Source: Nonomuraea turcica
Lineage (GTDB): Bacteria > Actinomycetota > Actinomycetes > Streptosporangiales > Streptosporangiaceae
NCBI RefSeq assembly: GCF_030718205.1
Contig: NZ_JAUZQF010000008.1
Span: forward strand, 62,001 to 126,000
DNA length: 64,000 bases
Reading direction: 5' to 3'
Shown in pieces: positions 8,462 to 15,675 of this stretch. Every line of letters begins with the position of its first letter. Position 1 is the first letter of the stretch. A model generated the notes under the pieces. That model searched no databases. It saw only the letters and a list, made by a program, of their open reading frames with translations, and had not been told where the DNA came from. The translations under genes were made by a program, and so were the position numbers.

Positions 8462-9295
8462 CTAAGCCTGGCCGACCTTGAAACGGACAAAGGCGAGGAC
8501 CTCGACGCCGTTCTCCTCGGCGTACTTGCCGACGCTCTTCTTGTTGTCCTTCACGAACGCCTGCTGGAGCAGCGTGAAGTCCTTGTACCAGCCGTTGACC
8601 CGGCCCTCGACGATCCTGCCGATCGCCGCCTCGGGCTTGCCCTCCTCGCGAGTCATCTCCTCGAAGAGCTTGCGCTCCTTGTCGACGACCTCGGCCGGCA
8701 CCGAGTCGGCCTTGAGGTATTGCGGGGCCATGGCGGCGGCGTGCTGCGCGATGTCCTTGGCGACGTCGGCGTTCGGCTTGTCCAGCTGGACCAGCACACC
8801 AACGGCCGGGGGCAGCGCGGGGTCGGTCTTGTGCATGTAAGCACCGATGTAGCCGCCCTCGAGCACCGCGAAGCGGCGGATCTCGATCTTCTCGCCGAGC
8901 GCGACGTTGGCCACGTCCAGGTGCTCCTTGACGGACTTGCCGTCGAAGGAGGACTCCAGCAGCGCGGCCACGTCGGCGGGCTTGGTCTCCAGGACGTGCG
9001 CGACGACCTGGCCGGCCAGCTCCTGGAAGCGCTCGCCCTTGGCCACGAAGTCGGTTTCGCAGTTGAGCTCGAGCAGCGCGGCGGAGGAGTCGCCGTCCTG
9101 CTTAAGCGCGACGAGGCCGTTGGAGGCGGTGCGGGCCTCACGCTTGCCCACGTCCTTGGCGCCCTTGAGGCGCAGCAGCTCGATGGCGCGGTCGAAGTCG
9201 CCCTCGGACTCCTCGAGCGCCTTCTTGCAGTCCATCATGCCGGCAGCGGTGATCTCGCGAAGCCGCTTGACGTCGGCCATGTTCACGGAAGCCAT
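8462..9295 (-). CDS. tsf: Elongation factor Ts
   Basis: A 277-residue guanine-nucleotide exchange factor for EF-Tu. The N-terminal domain starts ADVKRLREITAAGMMDCKKAL, the family signature region, and the core domain contains ELNCETDFVAKGERF. The ATG at 9295 (MASVNMADVK) is preceded by AAGGAATAAG; the ATG at 9280 (MADVKRL) is an alternative that matches most family members. The longer upstream reading to 9550 has no homology-like content and is rejected. Ts and S2 genes are adjacent as usual, but separated here by an unusually long 520-bp gap. Confidence 0.96.
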   Translation of the reverse strand: MASVNMADVKRLREITAAGMMDCKKALEESEGDFDRAIELLRLKGAKDVGKREARTASNGLVALKQDGDSSAALLELNCETDFVAKGERFQELAGQVVAHVLETKPADVAALLESSFDGKSVKEHLDVANVALGEKIEIRRFAVLEGGYIGAYMHKTDPALPPAVGVLVQLDKPNADVAKDIAQHAAAMAPQYLKADSVPAEVVDKERKLFEEMTREEGKPEAAIGRIVEGRVNGWYKDFTLLQQAFVKDNKKSVGKYAEENGVEVLAFVRFKVGQA

Positions 9296-9815
9296 TGCTC
9301 TTATTCCTTGTGGGATTTCGTCGTCGTGGGATTCGTCGTCGTGGATCGGGTGGGCGCCCGGGGATCCGGTTGCCCACCCTTGGTCGTGCACGGCAGGCGC
9401 GTGCCGTCCTACAAGCCTTGCCTTACCTTGCTCCGGCCCGGGCCGGCTCCGCCGCTGCTCCGCTGGCCATACTGCCCAGCCTCGCCGCGACCTACCACCT
9501 GAGCTCGGCCACCACCATCGGCCATGACCTCCGGCGATCGGCCTCAGCAAACCGCCTGATCAGGATGGCGCGGGTCGGGCTCGCCGATCGCAGCTCAGCC
9601 GTTTGCCCAGTCAGGACACGTGCCTTGCGCATCGCCCAGCCGATGGGTGATTCGCCGTTATTCAGATGTCAGCTTGCCTTGCTTGCCTTCACCCGAGCAC
9701 GTGGCGCCGTGCTTGCCCGCACCCGAGCCGTGGCGATGACCGCGGCCGCAACCCTGACCTTTGGTTCACACCATCAGTTCAGGACTGCCGCCCGCGGTCC
9801 TCACCGTCGCTCGGA
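9296..9815. other. 520-bp rpsB-tsf intergenic region
   Basis: No gene is supported here. On the minus strand it forms the 3' flank of rpsB and the 5' leader of tsf. It holds a weak inverted repeat AGGAC/GTCCT at 9781-9801 just after the rpsB stop, a direct repeat of ATTTCGTCGTCGTGGG-like sequence near 9316-9345, and the stronger hairpin at 9348-9379. Short CTTGCC-rich repeats lie near 9670-9720. Confidence 0.5.
9348..9379 (-). promoter_or_regulatory. Inverted repeat in the tsf leader
   Basis: GGGTGGGC (9348-9355) and GCCCACCC (9372-9379) form an eight-base perfect stem with a 16-base loop, 53 bp upstream of the tsf start. Position suggests an attenuator or processing site between rpsB and tsf. 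No T-run follows, so a classical terminator is not shown. Confidence 0.4.
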
Positions 9816-10796
9816 TCAGGCCTGCTGCTCGGTCTCGCCCTCGGCGGCAGCCTCGGCCGGAGCGGCCTCCTCGGCAGCGGCCTCAGCCGGAGCAGCCTCT
9901 TCCGCAGCAGCCTCAGCCGGAGCGGCCTCTTCCGCGGCGACCTCGGCCGGAGCAGCCTCTTCCGCAGCAGCCTCGGGCGCAGCAGCCTCCGCCGGAGCGG
10001 CCTCGGCGGCCTCGTCAGCCGTGGTGCCCTGCTCGATGAGCTCGCGCTCCCACTCGGCCAGCGGCTCGGCTGCGGCCGGCTTCTCGTCGCCGCGAGCGGC
10101 GCCGGAGCGAGCCATCAGACCGGCCGCGACACCGTCGGCGACGACCCTGGTGAGCAGGCCGACGGCGCGGATGGCGTCGTCGTTGCCCGGGATCGGGTAG
10201 TCGACCTCGTCGGGGTCGCAGTTGGTGTCGAGGATCGCGACGACAGGGATGCCAAGCTTCTTGGCCTCACTGATCGCGATGTGCTCCTTCTTGGTGTCGA
10301 CGATCCACACCGCGCTGGGCACGCGGCCCATGTCGCGGATGCCGCCGAGCGTGCGCTCGAGCTTGTCCTTCTCACGACGGCGCATGAGGAGCTCCTTCTT
10401 GGTGAGCCCCGAGGCCGCGACGTTGTCGAAGTCGAGCTCCTCGAGCTCCTTCAGACGCTGAAGCCTCTTGTGCACGGTGGAGAAGTTGGTGAGCATGCCG
10501 CCCAGCCAGCGCTGGTTGACGTAGGGCATGCCGACCCTCGAGGCCTGCTCGGAGATGGCCTCCTGAGCCTGCTTCTTGGTGCCGATGAACAGAATCGTGC
10601 CGCCGTGGGCGACGGTCTCCTTCACGAAGTCGTACGCACGATCGATGAAGGAGAGCGACTTCTGCAGGTCGATGATGTAGATGCCGTTGCGCTCCGTGAA
10701 GATGAAGCGCTTCATCTTCGGGTTCCAGCGCCGGGTCTGGTGGCCGAAGTGAACGCCGCTCTCGAGCAGCTGTCGCATGGTGACGACGGGGGCCAT
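9816..10796 (-). CDS. rpsB: 30S ribosomal protein S2
   Basis: A 326-residue S2 protein. The start is ATG 10796 with a GGAGG site eight bases upstream, giving the family N-terminus MAPVVTMRQLLESGVHFGHQ. Other landmarks are the Trp-rich WNPKMKRFIF, VPSAVWIVDTKKEHIA and IPVVAILDTNCDPDEVDYPIPGN. The S2 core ends near residue 260. The remaining ~65 residues are an acidic Ala/Glu/Pro tail made of a ten-residue repeat. Such tails occur in actinobacterial S2, but this one is long. Loss of the core is not suggested, so it should be functional. Confidence 0.96.
   Translation of the reverse strand: MAPVVTMRQLLESGVHFGHQTRRWNPKMKRFIFTERNGIYIIDLQKSLSFIDRAYDFVKETVAHGGTILFIGTKKQAQEAISEQASRVGMPYVNQRWLGGMLTNFSTVHKRLQRLKELEELDFDNVAASGLTKKELLMRRREKDKLERTLGGIRDMGRVPSAVWIVDTKKEHIAISEAKKLGIPVVAILDTNCDPDEVDYPIPGNDDAIRAVGLLTRVVADGVAAGLMARSGAARGDEKPAAAEPLAEWERELIEQGTTADEAAEAAPAEAAAPEAAAEEAAPAEVAAEEAAPAEAAAEEAAPAEAAAEEAAPAEAAAEGETEQQA
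9841..9960 (-). repeat. rpsB: 30-bp tandem repeat coding the S2 C-terminal tail
   Basis: Four consecutive 30-bp units (9841, 9871, 9901, 9931) with a partial fifth encode a degenerate EEAAPAEAAA decapeptide. Copies differ at a few third positions and by Ala/Val substitutions. Confidence 0.85.
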
Positions 10797-11248
10797 TTGC
10801 TGGTCCTCCAGGTCTGGGCGCCCTGCGGATGGGCGCGGTTCTCGGTTGTGCCGCGGCAACACGTCGGCTGCCGCCCTGATGCCCCGAACCCGCTCCAGCC
10901 GGGCCGTGGGCCCGGACCGATGGCGCGGTCCGCAGTGGGGCATGCGAAGTCGGCCTGTGGTGACAGGCCACCGAAAAGTCTACCTCCCACAACGCCCCTG
11001 GCTGACCGTCTGCGGTCAAACGGACATTCCCACCCCATGCACCTCGATCTCAGATCACATCGACCAACCCTGGCGCCACCCGGCCTCAAGCTCCGGCCAC
11101 ATCGGCGGGCACCGGAAATCAACACGCCTCAAGCCCGGACCACATCGCCGGGCACCGGAGATCAACGCGCCTCAAGCCCGGACCACGTCGGCGCACATTG
11201 GCGACCAGTCGGCCACAACCCCGGACCCCATCGGCCGGGCCCAGGGCA
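10797..11248. other. Intergenic region upstream of rpsB
   Basis: A 452-bp stretch between the 3' end of the ArsR-type gene and rpsB, both on the minus strand. It must contain the rpsB promoter and leader. No ORF with plausible coding content was seen. A 43-bp tandem repeat occupies 11084 to about 11195 (separate entry). I could not identify a convincing -35/-10 pair. Confidence 0.5.
11084..11195. repeat. 43-bp tandem repeat upstream of rpsB
   Basis: Units begin CCTCAAGCYCCGG at 11084, CCTCAAGCCCGG at 11127 and 11170, giving an exact 43-bp period. The first two units are full length and differ at few positions; the third is about 60% complete before diverging. It lies just past the stop of the ArsR-type gene. 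Confidence 0.8.
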
Positions 11249-11863
11249 TCAGCGCGCGTCATGATCCTCGGTGGGCAGGCCGGGAACCGGCCGCTTCGCG
11301 ACCGGGAACAGATTGACCTGCACCTCGGCGATCCTGGCCCCGCTCGGCGCGTCCGCCTCCTCGCGGCCGCGGGCCACGTACGGCTCGATGAGCTTCTGGA
11401 TCGCGTCGTTGAGCCGCACCATCTCCTCCGCGTCCACCCTGATCAGGCTTCGATTGAACCTGGTCGCGTCGCGCCACTCATCCGGCTCCTGGTCGATGCC
11501 GGCCAGCGCCCGATCGGCCTCCTCGTTCGCCTCGCGCCGGAACGCCTGCATCAACGACAGCTTGGCGTCCCGGACGTCCGGCTGGTCGCCAGGCTGGACA
11601 CCGACGCGGATCGACCGATTGACCGGCCGCCACACCCGCTCCCTGCCGTCGCCCCGGGGCGGCGCGTCCTCGACGAAGCCGTACTTGGCCAGCATCCGCA
11701 GGTGGTAGCTGGCCGCGCTGGGCGTGATGCCCGCGATCTCCGCCACCTCCGTGGCGGTGGCGCTGCCCTCGACCCCGAGCCTGTTCAGGATCATCAGCCG
11801 CGCCGGGTGGGCCAGCGCTCGCATCGCCTTGGGATCACTGAGCACGTCACTGTCCCGAGTCAT
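11249..11863 (-). CDS. ArsR-type winged-helix transcriptional regulator
   Basis: A 204-residue DNA-binding protein. The N-terminal winged helix runs from about residue 8 to 90: ALAHPARLMILNRL, then the recognition region AEIAGITPSAASYHLRMLAKYG, then a wing in GDGRERVW. The C-terminal ~110 residues are charged and helical with no metal-binding Cys cluster visible, so it is not a classic metal sensor. It is divergent from an MFS exporter with only 69 bp between starts, and inverted repeats sit in that gap. Repression of the exporter and self-regulation are a natural inference. Ligand unknown. Confidence 0.85.
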   Translation of the reverse strand: MTRDSDVLSDPKAMRALAHPARLMILNRLGVEGSATATEVAEIAGITPSAASYHLRMLAKYGFVEDAPPRGDGRERVWRPVNRSIRVGVQPGDQPDVRDAKLSLMQAFRREANEEADRALAGIDQEPDEWRDATRFNRSLIRVDAEEMVRLNDAIQKLIEPYVARGREEADAPSGARIAEVQVNLFPVAKRPVPGLPTEDHDAR

Positions 11864-11887
11864 GCGCCAACGGTACCCGGAGAAGGT

Positions 11888-11928
11888 CTGAAGTATTGCC
11901 TTCAGAACTATGAAGGGATACTTTCATA
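11888..11928. promoter_or_regulatory. Two inverted repeats and a candidate promoter between the regulator and the MFS gene
   Basis: CTGAAG (11888-11893) pairs with CTTCAG (11900-11905), and TATGAA (11909-11914) with TTCATA (11923-11928). A plus-strand promoter-like pair TTGCCT (11896-11901) and TACTTT (11919-11924), 17 bp apart, overlaps both repeats. Transcription would begin close to 11931, two bases before the MFS ATG, implying a leaderless transcript. Operator function is inferred from position. Confidence 0.5.
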
Positions 11929-11932
11929 AATT

Positions 11933-13231
11933 ATGAAGCAATCCCTTCACAACTCTCCATCTCCGCCCGCCGACCCGCCACCCCTCCGCAGGCAACGCGA
12001 CTACCGCCTCCTGTGGACCGCCCGTACGATCTCCATCACCGGCTCCGAGGTCTCCAAGCTGGCCATCCCCCTGACGGCGGTGACCCTGCTGACCGCCTCC
12101 CCGACCCACATGGGAATGCTGACCGCGGCCGCCTCGGTGCCCGCCCTCCTGTTCGCCCTCCAGTCGGGCGCCATCGCCGACCGGCTCAGGCGGCACCGCC
12201 CGCTCATGATCGCTTGCGAGCTCGTCTCCTGCGTGGCGGCCGCCACGGTTCCCCTGGCCTGGCTCCTCGGCCTCCTCAACGTGGCATGGCTGATCATCGT
12301 GGCCCTGGTGATCGGCACGGCCGGAGTGCTCTTCAAGGCGGCGAACTTCCCGCACCTGGCAGCTGTGGTTCCGCCCGCCCAGCACACGGAGGCAATGGCC
12401 GGCTTCCACGCCTCCTACTCGGTCGCCTCGGTCGGCGGCCCCAGCCTGGCCGGCCTGCTGGTCCAGCTCCTCACGGCCCCGCTGGCCGTACTGGCGGAGG
12501 CACTGTCCTTCCTGACCTCGGCCCTGCTGCTGCGCGCCATCCGCACCCCGGAGCGGAACGAGCCCGCCCCTTCCCGGGGCATGTGGCGCGATGTCACGAC
12601 GGGCTTACGAGCCGCACTCACCCACCCGGCGCTCCGCGCCCTGCTGGCGGCGGGCGTCACGATCAACTTCTTCGCGATGGCGTACACGGCCGTTTACATG
12701 CTCTACATGGTGAACACGTTGGGCATCCCCAAGGGCATGATCGGCGCCCTCATCGCTCTCAACGGCGTGGGCGGCCTCCTGGGCGCCTGGATCACGGCCC
12801 GCCTCGCGAAGCGCTACGGCGAGAACCGCATCCTGCTCGCGGCGGTCATCTTCTTCCCCATGGAGATCCTGGCGGTAGGCCTGCTGACCGGCCCTCTTTG
12901 GTGGAAGCTCTCGCTGCTGGCCGTCACCGGAACGATCACAGGCGGCATCGTGGTGGCCTTCGCCACGTGCATGGGCGCGATCATCCTCCGTGAGACATCC
13001 CCGGAGCTGCGGGGCCGGGTGAACGCCACCACGACGTTCGCGGTCCAAGGCGTCCTGGCCCTCGGCGGCCTGGCCGGCGGCATCGCCGCCGACGTCCTCG
13101 GCCTGCGCCCGGTCATCTTCCTCTGCGCCGCAGGCATCGCCCTGAGCACCCTGTGGATCTGGACCTCCCCGCTACGCCCCCGCCGCCGCCCTCCAGCCCC
13201 AGCCGCCCCGGATCCCCGGACCTCTTCATGA
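11933..13231 (+). CDS. Major facilitator superfamily exporter
   Basis: A 432-residue MFS protein with twelve predicted membrane segments. The motif-A-like loop GAIADRLRRHRPLM follows helix 2, and a second-half counterpart ITARLAKRYGENR appears near residue 285. The N-terminal 25 residues and the C-terminal 20 are Pro/Arg-rich and cytosolic. The topology resembles actinobacterial drug-efflux or siderophore-type MFS proteins; the substrate is not predictable. Divergent control by the neighbouring winged-helix regulator suggests inducible efflux. The ATG at 11933 has no Shine-Dalgarno, in line with leaderless initiation. Confidence 0.88.
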   Translation: MKQSLHNSPSPPADPPPLRRQRDYRLLWTARTISITGSEVSKLAIPLTAVTLLTASPTHMGMLTAAASVPALLFALQSGAIADRLRRHRPLMIACELVSCVAAATVPLAWLLGLLNVAWLIIVALVIGTAGVLFKAANFPHLAAVVPPAQHTEAMAGFHASYSVASVGGPSLAGLLVQLLTAPLAVLAEALSFLTSALLLRAIRTPERNEPAPSRGMWRDVTTGLRAALTHPALRALLAAGVTINFFAMAYTAVYMLYMVNTLGIPKGMIGALIALNGVGGLLGAWITARLAKRYGENRILLAAVIFFPMEILAVGLLTGPLWWKLSLLAVTGTITGGIVVAFATCMGAIILRETSPELRGRVNATTTFAVQGVLALGGLAGGIAADVLGLRPVIFLCAAGIALSTLWIWTSPLRPRRRPPAPAAPDPRTSS

Positions 13232-13329
13232 CCATGAAACCTGGCCCCTAGATCTGACTGACCGACGGAGTATCCACAGAACGGCGCTCGGCCCAACACC
13301 GCCCCAGCCGTCTCGAACAGACTCCCGCC

Positions 13330-14226
13330 ATGAAATCCCACGCCGCCGCCGTGCTGGCCACCATCCTCGCCACCGCGCTCTTCCCCCTCACCGCTCCCCC
13401 AGCAAGCGCGTCACCTCCGACGTGGCGCTGGCCTCTGGACGGCCACCCCAGGATCCTCCGCCGCTTCACCCCGCCTCCCGAGCCCTGGCTCGCCGGACAC
13501 CGCGGCATAGACCTGGCCGCCCCCGCCGCCACCCCAGTCCTGGCAGCAGGCGAAGGCATCGTCCGCTTCGCCGGCCCCGTAGCGGGCAAGGGCGTAGTCA
13601 CCATCGACCATGAAGACGGCCTACGCACGACATACCTGCCGGTCGCAGCTTCGGTGAAACGCGGCCAGCCCGTCACCCCAGGAACCGAGCTAGGCGTCAT
13701 CGAGCCCTCAGGTGATCACTGCCCGGAGTCATGCCTGCACTGGGGCCTCCTCCGCGAGACCGGCTACCTGAACCCCCTGGTCCTGCTGGGCCACGGCCCC
13801 ATCCGCCTCCTTCCCTTCTGGCCTCCACGTCTTCCACCGGCAACGACGCCACCGCCACCACAGATGGACCAACCGCCACTGCCAGCACGAACGGAAGCAA
13901 AGACGCGTCCCACCTCGACCACGACCACGGCCGTCACCGCATCACGCCAGACGTCGTCACACACCCCCACCCCGCCCAGCCCTCTGAACGGCTATGACCT
14001 GAGCAGCGCGACCTCGGCCCGCCCGGCACCCACCATCACCGTGGCCGTGGCCGCCGCACTGCTGGGAACGGCCTACCTGATCACCGCCCTCCACCGACGC
14101 CGCCGACGACGCCGTACGCCAACCAGCGATCAAAACTCGAGAAAGGGCCAACACCGCAAACGCCGCCACAGCCGCCACGCCAGAGGAGCCCGCGATCAAC
14201 GCTCCTCACCCGCACCACCACCATGA
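13330..14226 (+). CDS. Secreted M23-family metallopeptidase, C-terminally membrane anchored
   Basis: A 298-residue exported protein. A signal peptide (about 1-28, ending APPASASP) is followed by an M23 LytM-type domain, residues about 33-160: AGHRGIDLAAP supplies the first zinc ligands and CLHWGL the HxH-like region. The second half is Pro/Thr-rich and looks like a disordered wall-spanning stalk; near residue 235 a hydrophobic segment TITVAVAAALLGTAYLITAL is followed by an Arg cluster, which suggests a C-terminal membrane anchor. Peptidoglycan hydrolysis is the family role. CLHW has Leu between Cys and His, so catalytic competence should be viewed with some caution. Confidence 0.82.
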   Translation: MKSHAAAVLATILATALFPLTAPPASASPPTWRWPLDGHPRILRRFTPPPEPWLAGHRGIDLAAPAATPVLAAGEGIVRFAGPVAGKGVVTIDHEDGLRTTYLPVAASVKRGQPVTPGTELGVIEPSGDHCPESCLHWGLLRETGYLNPLVLLGHGPIRLLPFWPPRLPPATTPPPPQMDQPPLPARTEAKTRPTSTTTTAVTASRQTSSHTPTPPSPLNGYDLSSATSARPAPTITVAVAAALLGTAYLITALHRRRRRRRTPTSDQNSRKGQHRKRRHSRHARGARDQRSSPAPPP

Positions 14227-14308
14227 CCAGCGGGCTCCCCACAACGGACGGCGTCCGCAAGCGCAACCCCAGGGCAGGAACACCGGCGAAATGGACGATG
14301 GAAGGGGG

Positions 14309-15190
14309 TCATGCCCTCGGATGAGCTTGCCTGTACGCGGCCCGCAAGCGCTCGATCGAGACGTGCGTATAGATCTGCGTGCTGTTCAGGGACGCATGGC
14401 CGAGCAACTCCTGAACACTACGCAGATCCGCACCGCCCTCCAGCAGATGGGTCGCCGCAGTGTGCCGCAATCCGTGCGGCCCCATGTCCGGAGCCCCGTC
14501 CACCGCCGCCAGCCGCGCATGCACCACCCGCCGAACGGTCCCCGCGTCGATGCGCCCTCCCCGCACCCCAAGGAAGAGCGCCGGCCCTGACCCCGCCCGG
14601 ACCCACAGCGGGCGCCCGTAAATGCACCACCTGTCCAACGCCCGGAGGGCAGGCAATCCGAACGGCACCGAACGCTCCTTGCGCCCTTTGCCCAACACCC
14701 TGATGACGTGCCGATCCCGGTCCACGTCGTCGACATCGAGCGCGCACAGCTCGCTCACTCGCACGCCGGTGGCATACAGCATCTCAAGGAGAGCCTGATC
14801 CCGCAGTTCCTTGGGTTCCACCGTCGCAGGCTCGGCCAGGACGGCCTGAGCCTGCTCCTGATCGAGCACGGAAGGCAAGGAGCGAGGCGCCTTGGCGCTA
14901 CCGAGGAGCAGCCCGGGGTCCACCGGCAACCAGCCCCGACGATGGCAGTAGGCGGTGAACGTACGAGCGCAGGCCGCCCTGCGCGCCAGCGTGGCCCGCG
15001 CCCTCCCCGCCCCATGCTGCTCGGCCAGCCACTCCCTGAGCACCCCGATATCCAGGTCCTCGATCGGCCCGTCCAAGTGATCGAGCAGAGAGTTGACGTC
15101 TGCCAGGTAGGCCCGGACGGTATGCGGCGAAACATCGCGCTCGAACCGCAGGTACCGGCCGAACTCGGCCACCACCTCGTCCCTGCCCAC
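14309..15190 (-). CDS. xerC: Tyrosine recombinase, XerC/XerD type
   Basis: A 293-residue site-specific recombinase. The N-terminal SAM-like domain contains RYLRFERDVSPHTVRAYLAD; the catalytic domain has Arg in TGVRVSELCALDV (about residue 145), HGLRHTAATHLLEGGAD (about 237), a His in LLGHASLNSTQ and the Tyr nucleophile in IYTHVS (about 275). The order R-H-R-H-Y is complete. The start is GTG 15190, eight positions after a GGGGAGG site; the longer TTG reading at 15208 would put that site inside the gene. The dprA neighbourhood is the usual place for the chromosomal Xer recombinase rather than a phage integrase. XerC versus XerD cannot be separated with certainty. Confidence 0.88.
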   Translation of the reverse strand: MGRDEVVAEFGRYLRFERDVSPHTVRAYLADVNSLLDHLDGPIEDLDIGVLREWLAEQHGAGRARATLARRAACARTFTAYCHRRGWLPVDPGLLLGSAKAPRSLPSVLDQEQAQAVLAEPATVEPKELRDQALLEMLYATGVRVSELCALDVDDVDRDRHVIRVLGKGRKERSVPFGLPALRALDRWCIYGRPLWVRAGSGPALFLGVRGGRIDAGTVRRVVHARLAAVDGAPDMGPHGLRHTAATHLLEGGADLRSVQELLGHASLNSTQIYTHVSIERLRAAYRQAHPRA

Positions 15191-15675
15191 GCCCGGCCTC
15201 CCCTTCAACGCCGTCTAGAAAACGATCGTCCCACCGTCACCCAACCCCAAACACCACCTCGAGAACAACCACGCAGTGACGCTCCCACCTACGCAATCAC
15301 CGCCCAACCCCCGCGGATCCCCTGGCAAGAAACGAAGAGCGCGCACTTCCCGCAGGCATGCAGCCGGCTCATCCGCACAGCCCAGTTGGAGTATGTGGTG
15401 AAAGTGGTGCTCCTGCGCGGTCGTGATGGGCGATTCGCCTGGCCATATCTGCACGTCGCCGACCGAAAATGGTGCGGGCCACCGCACGATCCTCCGAGGG
15501 CTTGCACCGAGATCGAAGGAACATCAAGCGATGGCCGCAGACCCCAGTCTGTCGGCAGGCCCGGCCACCGGGGAAGCACAATGAAAACCAGTGACCCCCA
15601 CTTGTTGGCTTGCTGGAGGAAACCGCGTAAATCCGCCTCCTCACTCAGGGCAAGCCCGATCGTCCATTCCGGTCG
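15191..15675. other. Intergenic region between dprA and the xer gene
   Basis: A 485-bp stretch without a supported gene. Open frames on both strands lack family-like content and the GC skew by codon position of real genes. Being upstream of the minus-strand recombinase gene, it probably carries that gene's promoter. No strong hairpin was recognised after the dprA stop. Confidence 0.45.

Noticed and set aside
14309..15190. Phage or mobile-element integrase
   Set aside because: The gene sits in the conserved dprA neighbourhood, no attachment-site repeats or phage genes are present, and length and motifs fit the Xer recombinases.
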